Notes: generated from the letters alone by a model not told the origin. Positions 36,028-47,655 are shown, counted from the stretch's first letter. The stretch is 64,000 nucleotides of DNA from Catonia carolina (GCA_035578175.1 JAQMRL010000002.1:135782171-135846170); one strand, 5' to 3'. Program-made: numbers and translations.

Positions 36028-36990
36028 TAGTCATTGCCGTGAGTCAGCTGATATATGGAGACGAAGGTTCTGTGGTTCAAATCCTAGTAAAGGTAATTAC
36101 TTCTTTTTCTTCGCACAATCAAGGATTAGGCTTTCGCCTGTTCCAACTCACAACAGTGACAAACTACTGAATTATTGTCATCTTTTGCATGGCCTCCCAA
36201 CATCTCTCCTCCCCACTGGTATTCTCTCCATGTGCTTCCTCCATCGATTACAATATTCTGTAATCTTCCCATTCAGGTTGTAAATATCCAGTTCCGTTCT
36301 TATGTCCTCATTTCTTAGTTGGTCCCACAACTTCAATTCTTTGTTCTTCACAGGAATCGCATCTCTGCTGCTTGTACTTTACTCTCCTTTGGTCAGGTTC
36401 TAATCCACGACTCACTTCCATAGAGTTGGACTGGGGCAGCCGTCACCTTGTAGAACTTTATCTGAGTTTCTTTTCTTGTTTTCCTGACTAGGGTTTTGCT
36501 AATATTGCTGCTCACTGCTTGGAATTTGCCAACTTTCTTCTCTATGTCCAAATCTTTATCAAACCCGATGTCACAACCTAAATTATTGCATTGTGATACT
36601 TGCTCAAGCATGACACCTTAAATAAGGTGTCTTTGTCGAGTTACACCTCGAATAAAAGATCCTGCAAGCCTGAAGGCAGTAAAGTAGCAACCCTACTATC
36701 AAAATCAACCTGTGTAGCGTTCATAACGCAGCCAGGGGATTTATAAAATTACTTACAGATTCACAAACAGCCTTGGATTCAAGTTACTTTTAAACAGATT
36801 TGAATACTAGTTATCGTTGTACTTTAATGGTTTGGTTCAATTAATAATACATCTCAGGAATGGTCAGCCTGAGTCTGTACAAGACTACATCTCATTTGCA
36901 CATCATACTCATCTCATTGGGTCATGGAGTTGTCTATTGTTCTAAATTGAATAGTTTGCAAAGTATAAATATTGCAGTTAAAAAAATTCT
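36028..36990 (+). repeat. SINE-B copy 2, split by a LINE fragment
   Basis: The head (gagtcagctg...aaaggtaattact, to ~36103) and body/tail (from ~36782, gttacttttaaacagatttg, to ~36990) belong to one SINE-B. Between them lies ~0.65 kb of LINE sequence on the minus strand. The 5'-most bases, including box A, are missing. Confidence 0.7.
36104..36740 (-). pseudogene. LINE reverse-transcriptase end, inserted in SINE-B
   Basis: On the minus strand, 36611-36393 is open: CNNLGCDIGFDKDLDIEKKV GKFQ ... RKTRKETQIKFYKVTAAPVQ LYGSESW, the classic thumb-proximal block of non-LTR RTs. After a frameshift come NRWRKHMERIP and GRRDVGRP near the 3' end (36250-36130). Confidence 0.82.
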
Positions 36991-36996
36991 TCTTCT

Positions 36997-37130
36997 TTGT
37001 GTTTCTGTCCACTTTACTTTGTGTAAAATTAGTCAGCAGTTATAATAATATTTAAACATGTTTTAATAAAAAAAAAGTATTTTACATTACAAAATAAGAT
37101 ACCTTGGTTTACTACTGAAACATATTAAAT
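36997..37130. repeat. local duplicate 2 (~130 bp)
   Basis: Partner of 35831-35965. Confidence 0.45.
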
Positions 37131-37198
37131 TTTATTTATGTTTAAATATTATTAAGGCATTATCACGCAATAAAAAATACTTACTTTATTAAAACAAC

Positions 37199-37521
37199 CC
37201 ACCAAGTTGGTCTAGAGGTAAAGTCGCCGCCACGAGTCAGCTGTTTAACAGCTGATTTTCGAAGATGAAACCCTGGATGAATTCCTGGTTCAAACCCTAG
37301 TGAAGGTAGTTACTTTTATACAGATTTCAACACTAGACAGTTGTCACCTATTTACTTAGATGGTTGGGGTTCAATTAACCATACTCTCTCAGGAATTGTT
37401 GGCCTGGGACTGTACAAGACCTCATTTACACATCATCCTCATCTCATTGGGTAATGGGGTTGCTTATTGTCCTGAATTGAACAAATTGCAATATACACAT
37501 ATTAGGAATTGAAAAAAAAAA
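37199..37521 (+). repeat. SINE-B copy 3 with target duplication
   Basis: Box A and box B present, A-rich tail, flanked by the 13-mer ttattaaaacaac (37186-37198 and 37522-37534). Confidence 0.85.
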
Positions 37522-37524
37522 TTA

Positions 37525-37960
37525 TTAAAACAACACAACTCCTCTGCACTCTTATCGCTGAACTATTTCTCCTCCATTACTCTCTCAGCATCGCATATTT
37601 TTCTCAAACCATCCATAACTTAACGCATCCACTTCACTCTTGGTCTGTCTGTTGGTCTTTTTCCCAAATACAGCATCTTTTTAGACAATCTAACCTTCTT
37701 CATTCCACTGATCATAATTTTGTCCGACTCTGTTTCTCAGGCTGTCTATCCCCAAAATTGTGCTCTACTTACGTCACTTTTCACCCTAACTCTCTTTATC
37801 TTTCCTATGATATTCCTCTTTAACTTTGTTTCTGCTGCTTGCATTGTATCCTCTGCCTTCCTTTCACTTGTCCATGCTTCTCCATAAGTCAGTATTAACA
37901 CAAAATGCATTGTGTATAATTTTTTTACAATACATTGGAAGTTCTTGATCTCAAACTAAG
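37525..37960 (-). pseudogene. LINE C-terminal domain remnant
   Basis: On the minus strand, TYGEAWTSERKAEDTMQAAE, KLKRNIIGKIKRVRVKSDV, MISGMKKVRLSKKMLYLGKR, PTDRPRVKWM: a recognisable post-RT segment of a non-LTR element with several stops. Confidence 0.75.
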
Positions 37961-38402
37961 CTTCTTATACTTTGGAAGAAATCTCTTTTATTTAACTTCT
38001 TTTCTAATTTTCCGTATGATGGAAAAAGTTCCAAAATATGTGAATTCTTTAACTTTCTCCAGCACCCTAAAGACTATTCCATGCCTTTTCTCTTTAATAA
38101 CTGACGTAACTGTTAATGAGGATGTCCCAAACATATTGGACCGATGTTATTTTATTGACTAGTACGCTAGACTGTACAGCTTACCAGAGGCAAACCTGTA
38201 ACAAAAGAGTTATACCATCCACACTATCTCTACACCCCTTTCCTCAAGTTTTGTCCATACTATATTTGCAGTTACATGCCTTAACTATATCCTAAAATAA
38301 CATAACCAATCGTTTATTGAACTACCAGTTCTTTTCACAAACTTGCCACACACAAACATTGCTTTTATCCAGGAGGTAAACTTCAACATTAAATCTGAGG
38401 CA

Positions 38403-38735
38403 ACATTAAACCCACCGGGTTGGTCTAGAGGTAAAGTCGTCGCCAAAATCTGCTGTTTAACACCTGATTTTCGGAGACAAAGGTTCCTGGTTCAAATCCT
38501 AGTAAAGGTAGTTACTTTTATATGGATCTGAATACTAGACAGTGGTTACTGGTATACTTTGATGGTTGGGGTTTAATTAACCATACTCTCTCAGGAATGG
38601 TCGGCCTGGGTCTGTACAAGACTACACCTCATTTACACGTCATACACATCATCATCATCTCATTGGGTCATGGGGTTGCTTATTGTTCTAAATTGAACAG
38701 ATTGCAACATACACAAATTAGGAATTAAAAAAAAA
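38403..38735 (+). repeat. SINE-B copy 4 with target duplication
   Basis: Intact box A and B, oligo-A tail, flanked by the 12-mer aaatctgaggca (38391-38402 and 38736-38747). Youngest-looking member. Confidence 0.87.
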
Positions 38736-39104
38736 AAATCTGAGGCATTTTATCAATAGGTAGTAAAAAAAAACATAAAGCAAGTACAAATTGAATTAGC
38801 AACATAGACATCATAACTTGATAAATTGCAGTTCACTGTTTATTACATTGTACCACTACAGATCTTTAATTTTAGAATAAAAATGTAGTGAAACACATGA
38901 GCCTAAACGCTAGAGTAAACCTGAGGAGTTAACAACCAATGTTATTCTTAAATGTTATGTTAACTTCTGATTTCATCTTGACTCATGGTGATTATGGGGA
39001 AAAGAATACATGGGTGTGGTGATGCACATGTTGTTGAGTAATCACTGAGGGAAATTGTTCCTTATCTTACCAAACTAGAACTCAAAGTCACATTCATTAT
39101 CTGT

Positions 39105-39395
39105 TCGCATTGTTGAGCTGTGAATTTTTCTGTGATGCTGAGTATTAAGCGTGTTCATAAATATTTTTTATCATTCTTTAAAATATTTATCCGTGATTCC
39201 AATTATAGGTGACATAGTACTCAGCTTCAGTTACTGAAGTTATCCTAAAAACACCCACTTACGCAGTATTTGGTTGTATAACCATTGTCAAAAGCTGACA
39301 AGATTATGTGAGTGTCGTAGTTATGCAGATTAGACAAAACCATATTGAGCAGCGACATAAGCACCCCTATGTAGTCTTTCATCATGCATGATGGA
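39105..39395. repeat. repeat family F, copy 2
   Basis: Partner of 285-560, same orientation. Lies just upstream of the candidate last per exon. Confidence 0.55.
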
Positions 39396-39499
39396 TTAAT
39401 TTTATTACATTCTATCTCTAACCTAACCTATCGTTTAATTGTAAGTACTATAAAAATTGTTATTCTATTTACTGATTTTATTTTATTTTTTAATTTCAG

Positions 39500-39523
39500 A
39501 TTATCAATACAGACTACCTGAAA
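39500..39523 (+). CDS. per: candidate alternative last coding exon of per (adds LSIQTT)
   Basis: A good acceptor (a CTGAT branch-like site near 39472, a T-rich tract, then tttcag ending at 39499) is in the right phase for the 31485 donor. The join rebuilds a leucine codon, adds L-S-I-Q-T-T and stops at TGA 39521-39523. A variant poly(A) signal ATTAAA lies at 39581-39586. The evidence is splice-site quality and phase only; the extension is too short for homology. Confidence 0.45.
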
Positions 39524-39975
39524 ACATTTACATTTAGTTTATAGTACCTTACGATAAATTTGGAAGAAACGAGACAAAATATTAAACCAAAAAAATTGTG
39601 TTATTTAATATTAAGTGTAATATATTTAATATATTATTATTATTATTACTGATTTTATGTGACTTAATATTAGTTAGTTGTGTACGTAAAATATATTTCT
39701 TTAAATAATGTGTAAGGCACTAAAAATGTATTGTTTTAAATTAACTATATTTTTTCTGTGCTTGTTAAAATATTTCATGTTCGCAAATGATAACTTTAGT
39801 ATGCAGCGATTAGCATTTTTAATCTTTACCTACAAAATAACTTTATCATTAATTATAATTAGAGTAGTGATAAATTTTAAAACATTTTATAATTTCATAA
39901 TTTTTTTAAATACATAACAAAATAAGATTCTAAATATAAATACTTTATATCTTTATTAATTATTATTTATTACAC

Positions 39976-41339
39976 AGTACTACCTCGTTTATCCAGATGA
40001 CTGGATTATCCGAACCCATCTGGCTTGAAAAAAAAATTTTGTTCATAAAACCATGGTATAGATACTGAAGTCACGAGATTGGCTTTTGTGTATGTATGGG
40101 CTGTGAGGAGGGAAAGTGAAAATTTGCAGTGCTGCCAACCTCAATAGTGAGACACTACTCGTACATTTTACTACGGTGCAGTTTCTACATACATTTAGTA
40201 AGCTGTGGTTTATTCCGTGAAAATGTGTTTTCATAAACCTTATAAGAAATAAATGTGACCTGTAATATTGCCTATAACTTAATTACATGACTAGAAGTGT
40301 TTGATTTACTGTAATTACGAATGAATCGCCTTCTTTACTATTGCTGTCATCGGCGTTTTCATTAACAGTCTCTCTAGTATCAACATAACCGTTTTCTTTT
40401 TTTACCAGGTGTCAACAAAACTGTTAAAGAATAGCTTCTTCACGTCCTTAATTTTCTTCTTTATTTTTCGAATTGTGGAAAGAGAACATCACAGTAGTTA
40501 GCCGCTCGCTCTTGGCTTTTGTTAAGAGGCACCGATAGGCATTTTTGTTTAGCTTCAACTTCATAACATATTAGATTTTGTTCAACACTGTGAATAGTTC
40601 GACCACGTTTTTTAGAAACCGACATTTCTGTAACTAACAGTTAACCTACAAAAGGTTCCACGATATACTGTATATGCTCTGGGTGTAGTATGCAAATGTT
40701 TAGTTGTTATGTTTGTCGTACTGAAATTAAAGCAGTTGGACATGCGCACTGATGCTTTTCTCCCTTTGCCCTTCGTTGCAAACAAGGGCAAACTCGTGAC
40801 TCAAGTAACTCTATCCCACGTACAATATTTGAACAACACTACAATCTATATATAGTACATTACACTGTATAATTACACAGTATACACTGTATAATTTGTA
40901 CAGTATTGTACACTTATCATCGATTAAACATTCTAAACGTACAGAACAGAATTTACTGTACTGTTAAAGCATTAGTGCCTTTCGTTAAAGATCACACACA
41001 TGCTATTGTATTTGCTTGGTAAGGCATCAATGGGTAACATCATGGCATATTTGGAGCAGAAGCCCGACACCATACCAGCTGAACTTATGATGGTGAAACA
41101 ACTGCACAATTGTGCTGTCTTTCATCGCCATAAAACGTAAAGTTAAATAAAAAATGTCTTTGTAAAGAAAACTAAACACTTGTAAATATTTGTATATAAA
41201 CATATTGTAGTGTGTTTCTGTCCAAAGAAGTATTAATAAACTCATAAGTTTTTCTATTAAATTTTTTAAATTAATTTCTGGTGTATCCAAATTTTGTATT
41301 TTCTGGACCCAGTTAGTTCGAATGAATCAGGTAGTACTG
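39976..41339. mobile_element. pogo/Tigger-like element, ~1.36 kb, decayed
   Basis: Perfect 11-bp terminal inverted repeat CAGTACTACCT, with weaker similarity inward (tcgtttatccagatgactgg). A minus-strand stretch near 40626-40460 begins MSVSKKRGRTIHSVEQNLI and resembles a transposase N-terminus. No intact gene. Confidence 0.6.
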
Positions 41340-42630
41340 TATTATAATATTTGTTTTATTATTATTTATTTTTGTGTTAAAAGAACTTTCATGTTTCTAT
41401 TTTTAATTTTATAATTATTGTAATTGTTTAGTATCTAAACAAATGGTTAGAATAGTTATATTTATTATTATAATTTTATTAATTATTATTACAACAATTA
41501 ATTAATACTATAATATTGTAATAGAACAAAACTAAAATTTATCTTTACTGTATATATACATCAAGTTATATTAATAACTAGCTTTAACTACTACTGTACT
41601 GAAACTCATAATTAAGTAGCATTGTGTTCTGTGAAAAAAATGAATTGTAACAGGTATTACAAGCTATAACTGCACGCAACCATGTCATTTCTAACATATT
41701 GGTTTGTGTACAGTACAGTTTCTTAAAATATAATAAATGTTTCTACGTTACATATTGCTAGTGTTCGCTTAGTAATTTGAAGGAACATCCGTTACAATTC
41801 TTATTAACTTTAATGAAACATTTAAATAATTAAATATCATGGAAAATTCAGGTTGTAGATTAAGAAGGTATTAATTTAATGGTAATATTTACAGTAAATG
41901 TTTGTTTTTAAAGAAAGCTATGAAATATAATCTGTTTTCATTATTAGCTTAGCTAGACATTCTGCATCAAAAGCTGTCACATAATTTTAATGAATTAAGT
42001 GATTCTCACATGGAAGTCTGAAAATGAATCTGAAAATATAATGTTAATTTATTAAGTAACAATGTCATATTGTACTTTGTGTAATCTCTCGGATTGTTTT
42101 ATGTCACGATAGGTATACTGTGGACAATTCAAATTGGCACAACTCTTCCTCTACGTGTACACACAGTTCCACTTAAAGTTTATCCATAACCTATTCTTTC
42201 AACAAGGTCTACAAATTTTAATGTACGCAAATGCCTACAACCTTATTTCAATTTACAAACATACAAATAATTATTTCATTTTAAAATGCATATTTAATTT
42301 GTCCTGGTAAAAATTTAAATTATAAATTACAAGAACTAAACAGCAAAAACTTACTAAACTATACTCTACAGACACACGCAACTAACTAAACAAATTGGTC
42401 TGATTATAAATAATGAACAGAAAATCATATAAAAACAACTTAAGTCACATCATTATGTCTGACAGATTATTAATAACAACAGTGAAAACAAAGCGTAGTG
42501 ACCGTGCGTGAATCGCACATTACAGTAGCGATTGTATACTTTTGTGACTGTACCGTCGTTGCATGGCGAGGGGCAAAGAGTGGAGTAGATAAACACCGAA
42601 GCTGCTTGTGCCAATTCGAATTGTCCAAGG
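41340..42630. other. intergenic, unassigned
   Basis: AT-rich sequence between the pogo-like element and the mariner foldback; no gene. Confidence 0.6.
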
Positions 42631-42632
42631 TA

Positions 42633-43275
42633 ACGTGCGTTCGGAAAGTCGCTGTGCACTGGAATTGTGACTATGGATTTATGAAAATATGTATAAAGAA
42701 ATGACTAAGCATTTTGGAAAAAAATTTATTCAATACCTTAATTACATTGTTAAACCGTGATTACATTGTTTATAGAAGGTGTTCGAAATGACCTCCATTG
42801 GCATCAATACAGCATTGCACTCGTTTCATTTTGTTTGCAAACACCTTTCGCAACTGTATAAAACGTTATGCAACGTGTTTGGTGAACGAATAATTTCAAA
42901 GAATTTGTGGCCTGCAAGATCTCCTGATCTGACTCCCCCCGATTTCTTTTTATGGGGTGCGGCGAAACAAACTGTGTATCGGAACAGACCACACACGATT
43001 GACGAACTTAAAGCCGCAATAACGGCATACATTCAAGGAATCACTGTTCTTCAGTTGCGAAAGGTGTTTGCAAACAAAATGAAACGAGTGCAATGCTGTA
43101 TTGATGCCAATGGAGGTCATTTCGAACACCTTCTATAAACAATGTAATCACGGTTTAACAATGTAATTAAGGTATTGAATAAATTTTTTTCCAAAATGCT
43201 TAGTCATTTCTTTATACATATTTTCATAAATCCATAGTCACAATTCCAGTGCACAGCGACTTTCCGAACGCACGG
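42633..43275. mobile_element. mariner-derived foldback element, 223-bp perfect inverted arms
   Basis: 42634-42856 and 43052-43274 are exact reverse complements as far as I can read them, separated by 195 bp and flanked by TA dinucleotides (42631-42632, 43276-43277). The right arm includes the natural 3' end of a transposase gene; the left arm is its inverted copy. It shows no decay, so it is young. Confidence 0.85.
42890..43138 (+). pseudogene. mariner-type transposase C-terminus inside the foldback
   Basis: Reads GERIISKNLWPARSPDLTPP DFFLWGAAKQTVYRNRPHT, IDELKAAITAYI ... KRVQCCIDANGGHFEHLL-stop. SPDLTPPDFFLW holds the final catalytic-Asp motif of the Tc1/mariner superfamily. The first ~two thirds of the protein is gone. 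Confidence 0.82.
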
Positions 43276-44522
43276 TATAACTGTTATTTATTAGAAAACA
43301 TAGTGTGAAGAATGAAAAATTTATAATGGATCTGAGCTCATAAAAATATCTCAGATCCATGCCGGGAATTGAATGTTAGTTTTTATAAGTGGAATGTTAT
43401 TTATAATTTAGTTTTTGCGAGTAGTTGTTATTTAACTGTAAACACCCTTGATTATTATGTCAAGGGTGCGTACTTTAAAGGCTGTCTAAGAATAATAGTA
43501 CACTATATTCTCATTGGAAGTTTGTGATTTTTTTAACCCAATATTTTTTATAAATTCTTTTCATTTCTAATTTGATATACCATTTAAATTTCTTATATAT
43601 CTAGAAATTTAAAAAAAAATCAATATTAAGATGTCATGTTTGATTTTTACATCAGGTTTTACATTAATTTTTTTAAAAGATAGTGAAAATAATGTTTGTT
43701 TATGAGCTTTATCCCTTTTTATTACTATTGGGTATATACACTTTTTTATTTATTTTGTTTATTCACATCAACTGCTTTTTAGTCACTGCAAATTAAAAAA
43801 TCATAATTTATTGAGTATTAATGCATTGAAATTTTTCTACTCTTATCGAAGCGAACAGTGACCAATTTTCTAGCTTAACCCATTACACTACAGAGCAGGC
43901 CCTGTGTACAATATAACAATAAAATTTTACAAAATAATAAAATATTATACAACACTATGGTTGTACCATATTTCTAAAAAATAAATATTATACCAATTTT
44001 TTTAACTTCTCAATATTCAACAAAAGACTTACTTCATGTGATTTTGAATTCATATTAAAATTACTTTCACCCAGAAATATTAAAATCAATTTTTATACTT
44101 TCATAAAAAAAACAAGTGTAGTTTTATGAATAATTATTATATTGATAAGAACGATTTATTTTTTAACATGGACCGACTTCATTTTCATAAAAAAATTCAA
44201 AGCAGATGACAAATTTTCAAGTCTACTTACATTCTTTCAGTTTTATCTATTTATTGAACACCTAATGTTAATAGTTATCCAGAAAAATTGGAAACTTTTG
44301 TAATACTTTTACGAATCGGAACAATTTTGGATTACATATATTATTTCTATATCTATAATTATTATGTACTAACAAATTTTTTTTATTATTTTAGGATATT
44401 TATCTTTGCATTGTGAATTCAGTTTCACTAAAAAAATTTATTTTAATTAGCAAAGAAGTTTATTTTTAAGAAGTAAAAATATTTGAACTTAATTTTATAC
44501 CTAACCAATCAACCAAATTAGC
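43276..44522. other. intergenic, unassigned
   Basis: AT-rich. Only a short hairpin (ggatctgag...ctcagatcc, 43327-43360) stands out. Confidence 0.6.
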
Positions 44523-44804
44523 AGCCTTAAGAAATTTTAAACTATACAGAAGAGATAGTTTTAATTGGATTCAAAATATTTTCCTAAGGTTGGACGAAGT
44601 TTTTATACATTTTGGGTAAAATTTTGTAATTCTAGAATCAGAGCTATGACAGATTGATCTATAAGCCTTAAGAAATTTTAATCTATACAGACGAGATAGT
44701 TTTAATTGGATTCAAAATATTTTCCTAAGGTTGGACGAAGTTTTTTACATTTTGTGTAAAAATTTTGTAATTCTAGAATCAGAGCTATGACAGATTGATG
44801 TATA
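44523..44804. repeat. tandem duplication, 2 x 141 bp
   Basis: 44523-44663 and 44664-44804 are adjacent direct copies (gccttaagaaattttaa, gttttaattggattcaaaat, cctaaggttggacgaagttt) with only a handful of differences. Non-coding. Confidence 0.85.
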
Positions 44805-45211
44805 ATTTAGTGAAAGTTCTTTGTGTGCTGACCACAAAAATAATTGCCTTAAACAGTACCTTTAAAGATAAATAAATTAAAAAATGTGTAAAATTAACTA
44901 AATATAAGATTTATCATTGCCATTAAATCGATACTATTATTATGTTTAAGCACAAAATTTATGCAATTATTAAAATAATTGTTTTAGCTTTTATAAGATG
45001 TATTTAATAAAAATTTATATTTCATAAAAATGTTTTTGTTTTCAATATTTTTTATCATCATTTTGTAGATACAGTAAAACCCCCCGCTTAACCAAAATAT
45101 AGCGAGTGGACCCGATTTCAGAAATGCGAAATTCTGGATAACACACGGACATACTTTTATGAGTTTAAAAATAGTCAAAAATAAATATTACGACTGTTTA
45201 TTATAGTACAT

Positions 45212-45605
45212 GTTGTTTAGGTCATCAGCCAAAAGGCTGGTTTGAACCTGTAGAGGTTTTACTAAGTACCTAAAACGAGGAGTGAGGTGGTTTACCATTG
45301 CCGTCCTCACTGAGTGTAAAAGTACACTTATCAGCATGCCGGGCCCTCTGAAAAGCACGTATTTTCCACTCTGCTAATGACACCTTCACTTTATTCACTA
45401 CAGGGTCTGGCTGTATAGTGAAATTCATTACTTTCAGAGGAGATAACTCTGATTAGTGTCTTTTACACCTTTACCTCTTCAGTTTTTAAAAGATTCAGTC
45501 ATTTAATTGGCTGACCATATGATAAGAAACAGAACTATTTATTTTAGCCCTGCAATGAACAGATTGAGTGTAAACAATTTGACACTCCACCTGTCTGTTA
45601 TGGGC
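45212..45605 (-). repeat. SINE-A copy 5
   Basis: Full-length copy inside the larger pogo-like TIR element 45071-47581. Confidence 0.8.
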
Positions 45606-45681
45606 AAATTATAGTACATATAATGAAAATACAATAATTTCAAGAGAATAAAATTTAATACTATACAATAATTAATATTTA

Positions 45682-45889
45682 AAAGGATCTTTGAAAATAG
45701 ACAACGGTGGATGGAACATCTGGAAAGGATGAATGATGAAAGAATTCCCAAAAAAGTTTGGCAATATAAGCCAGTTGGTCGAAGAGATGTTGGAAGACCA
45801 AGGAAGCGATGGTCATGTAACAACATTTAACAAATAAACCCTTTGAGATCGGAACAGGCGTTTCGCCTATGCCGTGAAGGAAGAAGAAG
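45682..45889 (+). mobile_element. 5'-truncated LINE tail with (GAA)n end and target duplication
   Basis: 208 bp flanked by aattaatattta (45670-45681, 45890-45901). Reads RQRWMEHLERMNDERIPKKV WQYKP, GRRDVGRPRKRW, then stop-ridden sequence and gaagaagaaga. Confidence 0.82.
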
Positions 45890-46321
45890 AATTAATATTT
45901 ACTGTAGGCCTACCTAATTTCAATTATTTAATCTTTAAAAACATTTAAGATCATTTTTAACATAAAAAACATTTTTTTTCATCCTTAAAAACAAGTGATG
46001 GCAATGATCAAGCCATCATTTTATTCGAAGTATGTGTTATTGCATAGGTTGGGAATATTGAGGTTGAATTTCTGGAAATCCATAGAGATATTTTCAACAC
46101 AACAGATAAACACGGTTTAACATATGCGTTAGTAAATTAATTCCCAGATTAGTGAAACCTTATATTCGTAATATATTTCATTTCATACTGTTCTGTACCG
46201 TACCTTAACTTACGCTATATATTATATAAGTGCTGTACTATATAGATGGGAGCTCACTTGATTGCTAGCGTAAGGAATTCGGTTGGAGAGGATTGTTTGT
46301 ACGATTCCCCTCCTCCTATAA

Positions 46322-46324
46322 CCC

Positions 46325-46358
<34 letters not shown>

Positions 46359-46359
46359 A
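46322..46359. repeat. (AGT)n microsatellite
   Basis: About twelve uninterrupted AGT/GTA units; likely polymorphic. Confidence 0.95.
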
Positions 46360-46514
46360 TATCATTAGTACGCGCTGTTCTAAAAATATTAGTCACAAAC
46401 CATTTCGAATAACTACTGTAGTACCAAAATATTTTATTAGATTTTAAACTAATAATATTCTAAATTATTTTATTAATATATTGAAAGTTTATTGCAATAG
46501 CCTAAAAAACATCA

Positions 46515-46890
46515 CAGAAAAGGAACTAGAGAGGGTGCAGAAAAGACTAATTCATTAAGTTGGAATGTAGATCTGGGAGAAAATTTAATGGCTATGAGGA
46601 TGCCCTCTCATTGTACGGGTTTCAGAGTCTGAGCACGTGGCGTAGAGTGATGGAAGTTCTATACATTTACAACATTCTGCATTCACAAGTTGATGCTCCA
46701 GATATCTCGAAGATTTTTCTGAGGGTGCCTTGCACAGCTTTAAGAAGTTTCAGGCTGTTTACTGGAGCCACAAGAAGTAAAATAGCTCCAATCAATAGAT
46801 GTACAGCTACAGCCAATGAAATAAATGGAGAGGTTGATCTGTTTCACAGAGATAGTAAAATTAAAGAAAAACTATACAGGATACTGTGAA
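46515..46890 (+). pseudogene. LINE reverse-transcriptase C-terminal fragment
   Basis: ELERVQKRLIH, then in another frame GYEDALSLYGFQSLSTWRRV MEVLYIYNILHSQVDAP ... ATRSKIAPINRCTATANEIN ... VDLFHRDSKIKEKLY-stop: the end of a CR1/Jockey-type RT region. Confidence 0.75.
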
Positions 46891-47655
46891 GGAAGGTTAT
46901 AAATACTGCGTGATCTTTATGTTATTTTATGTATTTTTATGTTATTTGAATCTATGTGGTGTATGTTGGGTTCGGCGGCTGACTGTTTTCTAGTGAAAAA
47001 AGAATGACTATGTTAAGTTATAATGGTGCAGTATACTGAGGCGATATTCTATTGCTGTTCTACTGTACCACCTCGCATCCTTGCGACCAGCCAATGTAGT
47101 GGGTGGAGACGGCGGGATGTAGGGGAGTTTGGGAGCCCCCCAAAAAAAAAACCAAAACCAAAGTAAAAAAATGAATTAGTTTTTAATATTTTACTACCAA
47201 ATGTTACATTTTACATCAGTTTGTTTATAAATAGGCAGCGTATAACAATATTAGATTGCATACAATAACTAGATTAATAACTTGACCAGCCGTGAACGTA
47301 ATTAACACCACTACAGTGAACGATCTCACAGTAACAACTGACAAATATGAAGAGTAAATATTTTCAGAATATACAGTACCCACGCCACCATGTGGATTTA
47401 AAGCAACCGTTACTATGACAACATCAAGTCTCACGGTCGCCAGTCTCCCTTGCCCTTCGTCCCGCACTAGCAAACAAGTCAGCTCCCTACTATACATTAT
47501 ACAGTATATTGAGATTAAGTAATCAAATTAAAAAACAATTTTTGGATCCATTTCAGTTAAAACAAGTGGGGGTTTCACTAATGCAAAACATGAATATGTA
47601 AATACAGTATGAGAAACTGGAAAAATTGTACACCAGCAATTGTACTCAAGTCTTA

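Larger units (their letters stand above)
45071..47581. mobile_element. pogo/Tigger-like element, ~2.5 kb, with nested SINE and LINE pieces
   Basis: Left agtaaaaccccccgcttaac and the reverse complement of the right end (agtgaaacccccacttgttt) form ~40-bp imperfect TIRs. It contains SINE-A copy 5, a LINE tail (45682-45889), an RT fragment (46515-46890) and a trinucleotide array. Part of its body recurs at 49240-49400. No transposase is legible. Confidence 0.55.

Noticed and set aside
42804..43032. Minus-strand open frames in the mariner foldback
   Set aside because: Antisense of the transposase fragment; they exist because the arms are palindromic.
46322..46359. Direct-repeat array as a CRISPR-like structure
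   Set aside because: Pure trinucleotide microsatellite without spacers, in a eukaryotic genome.
47038..47150. GC-richer stretch as a possible promoter or CpG island
   Set aside because: It directly follows the LINE RT fragment and ends in an A-rich run; best explained as the LINE 3' UTR and tail.
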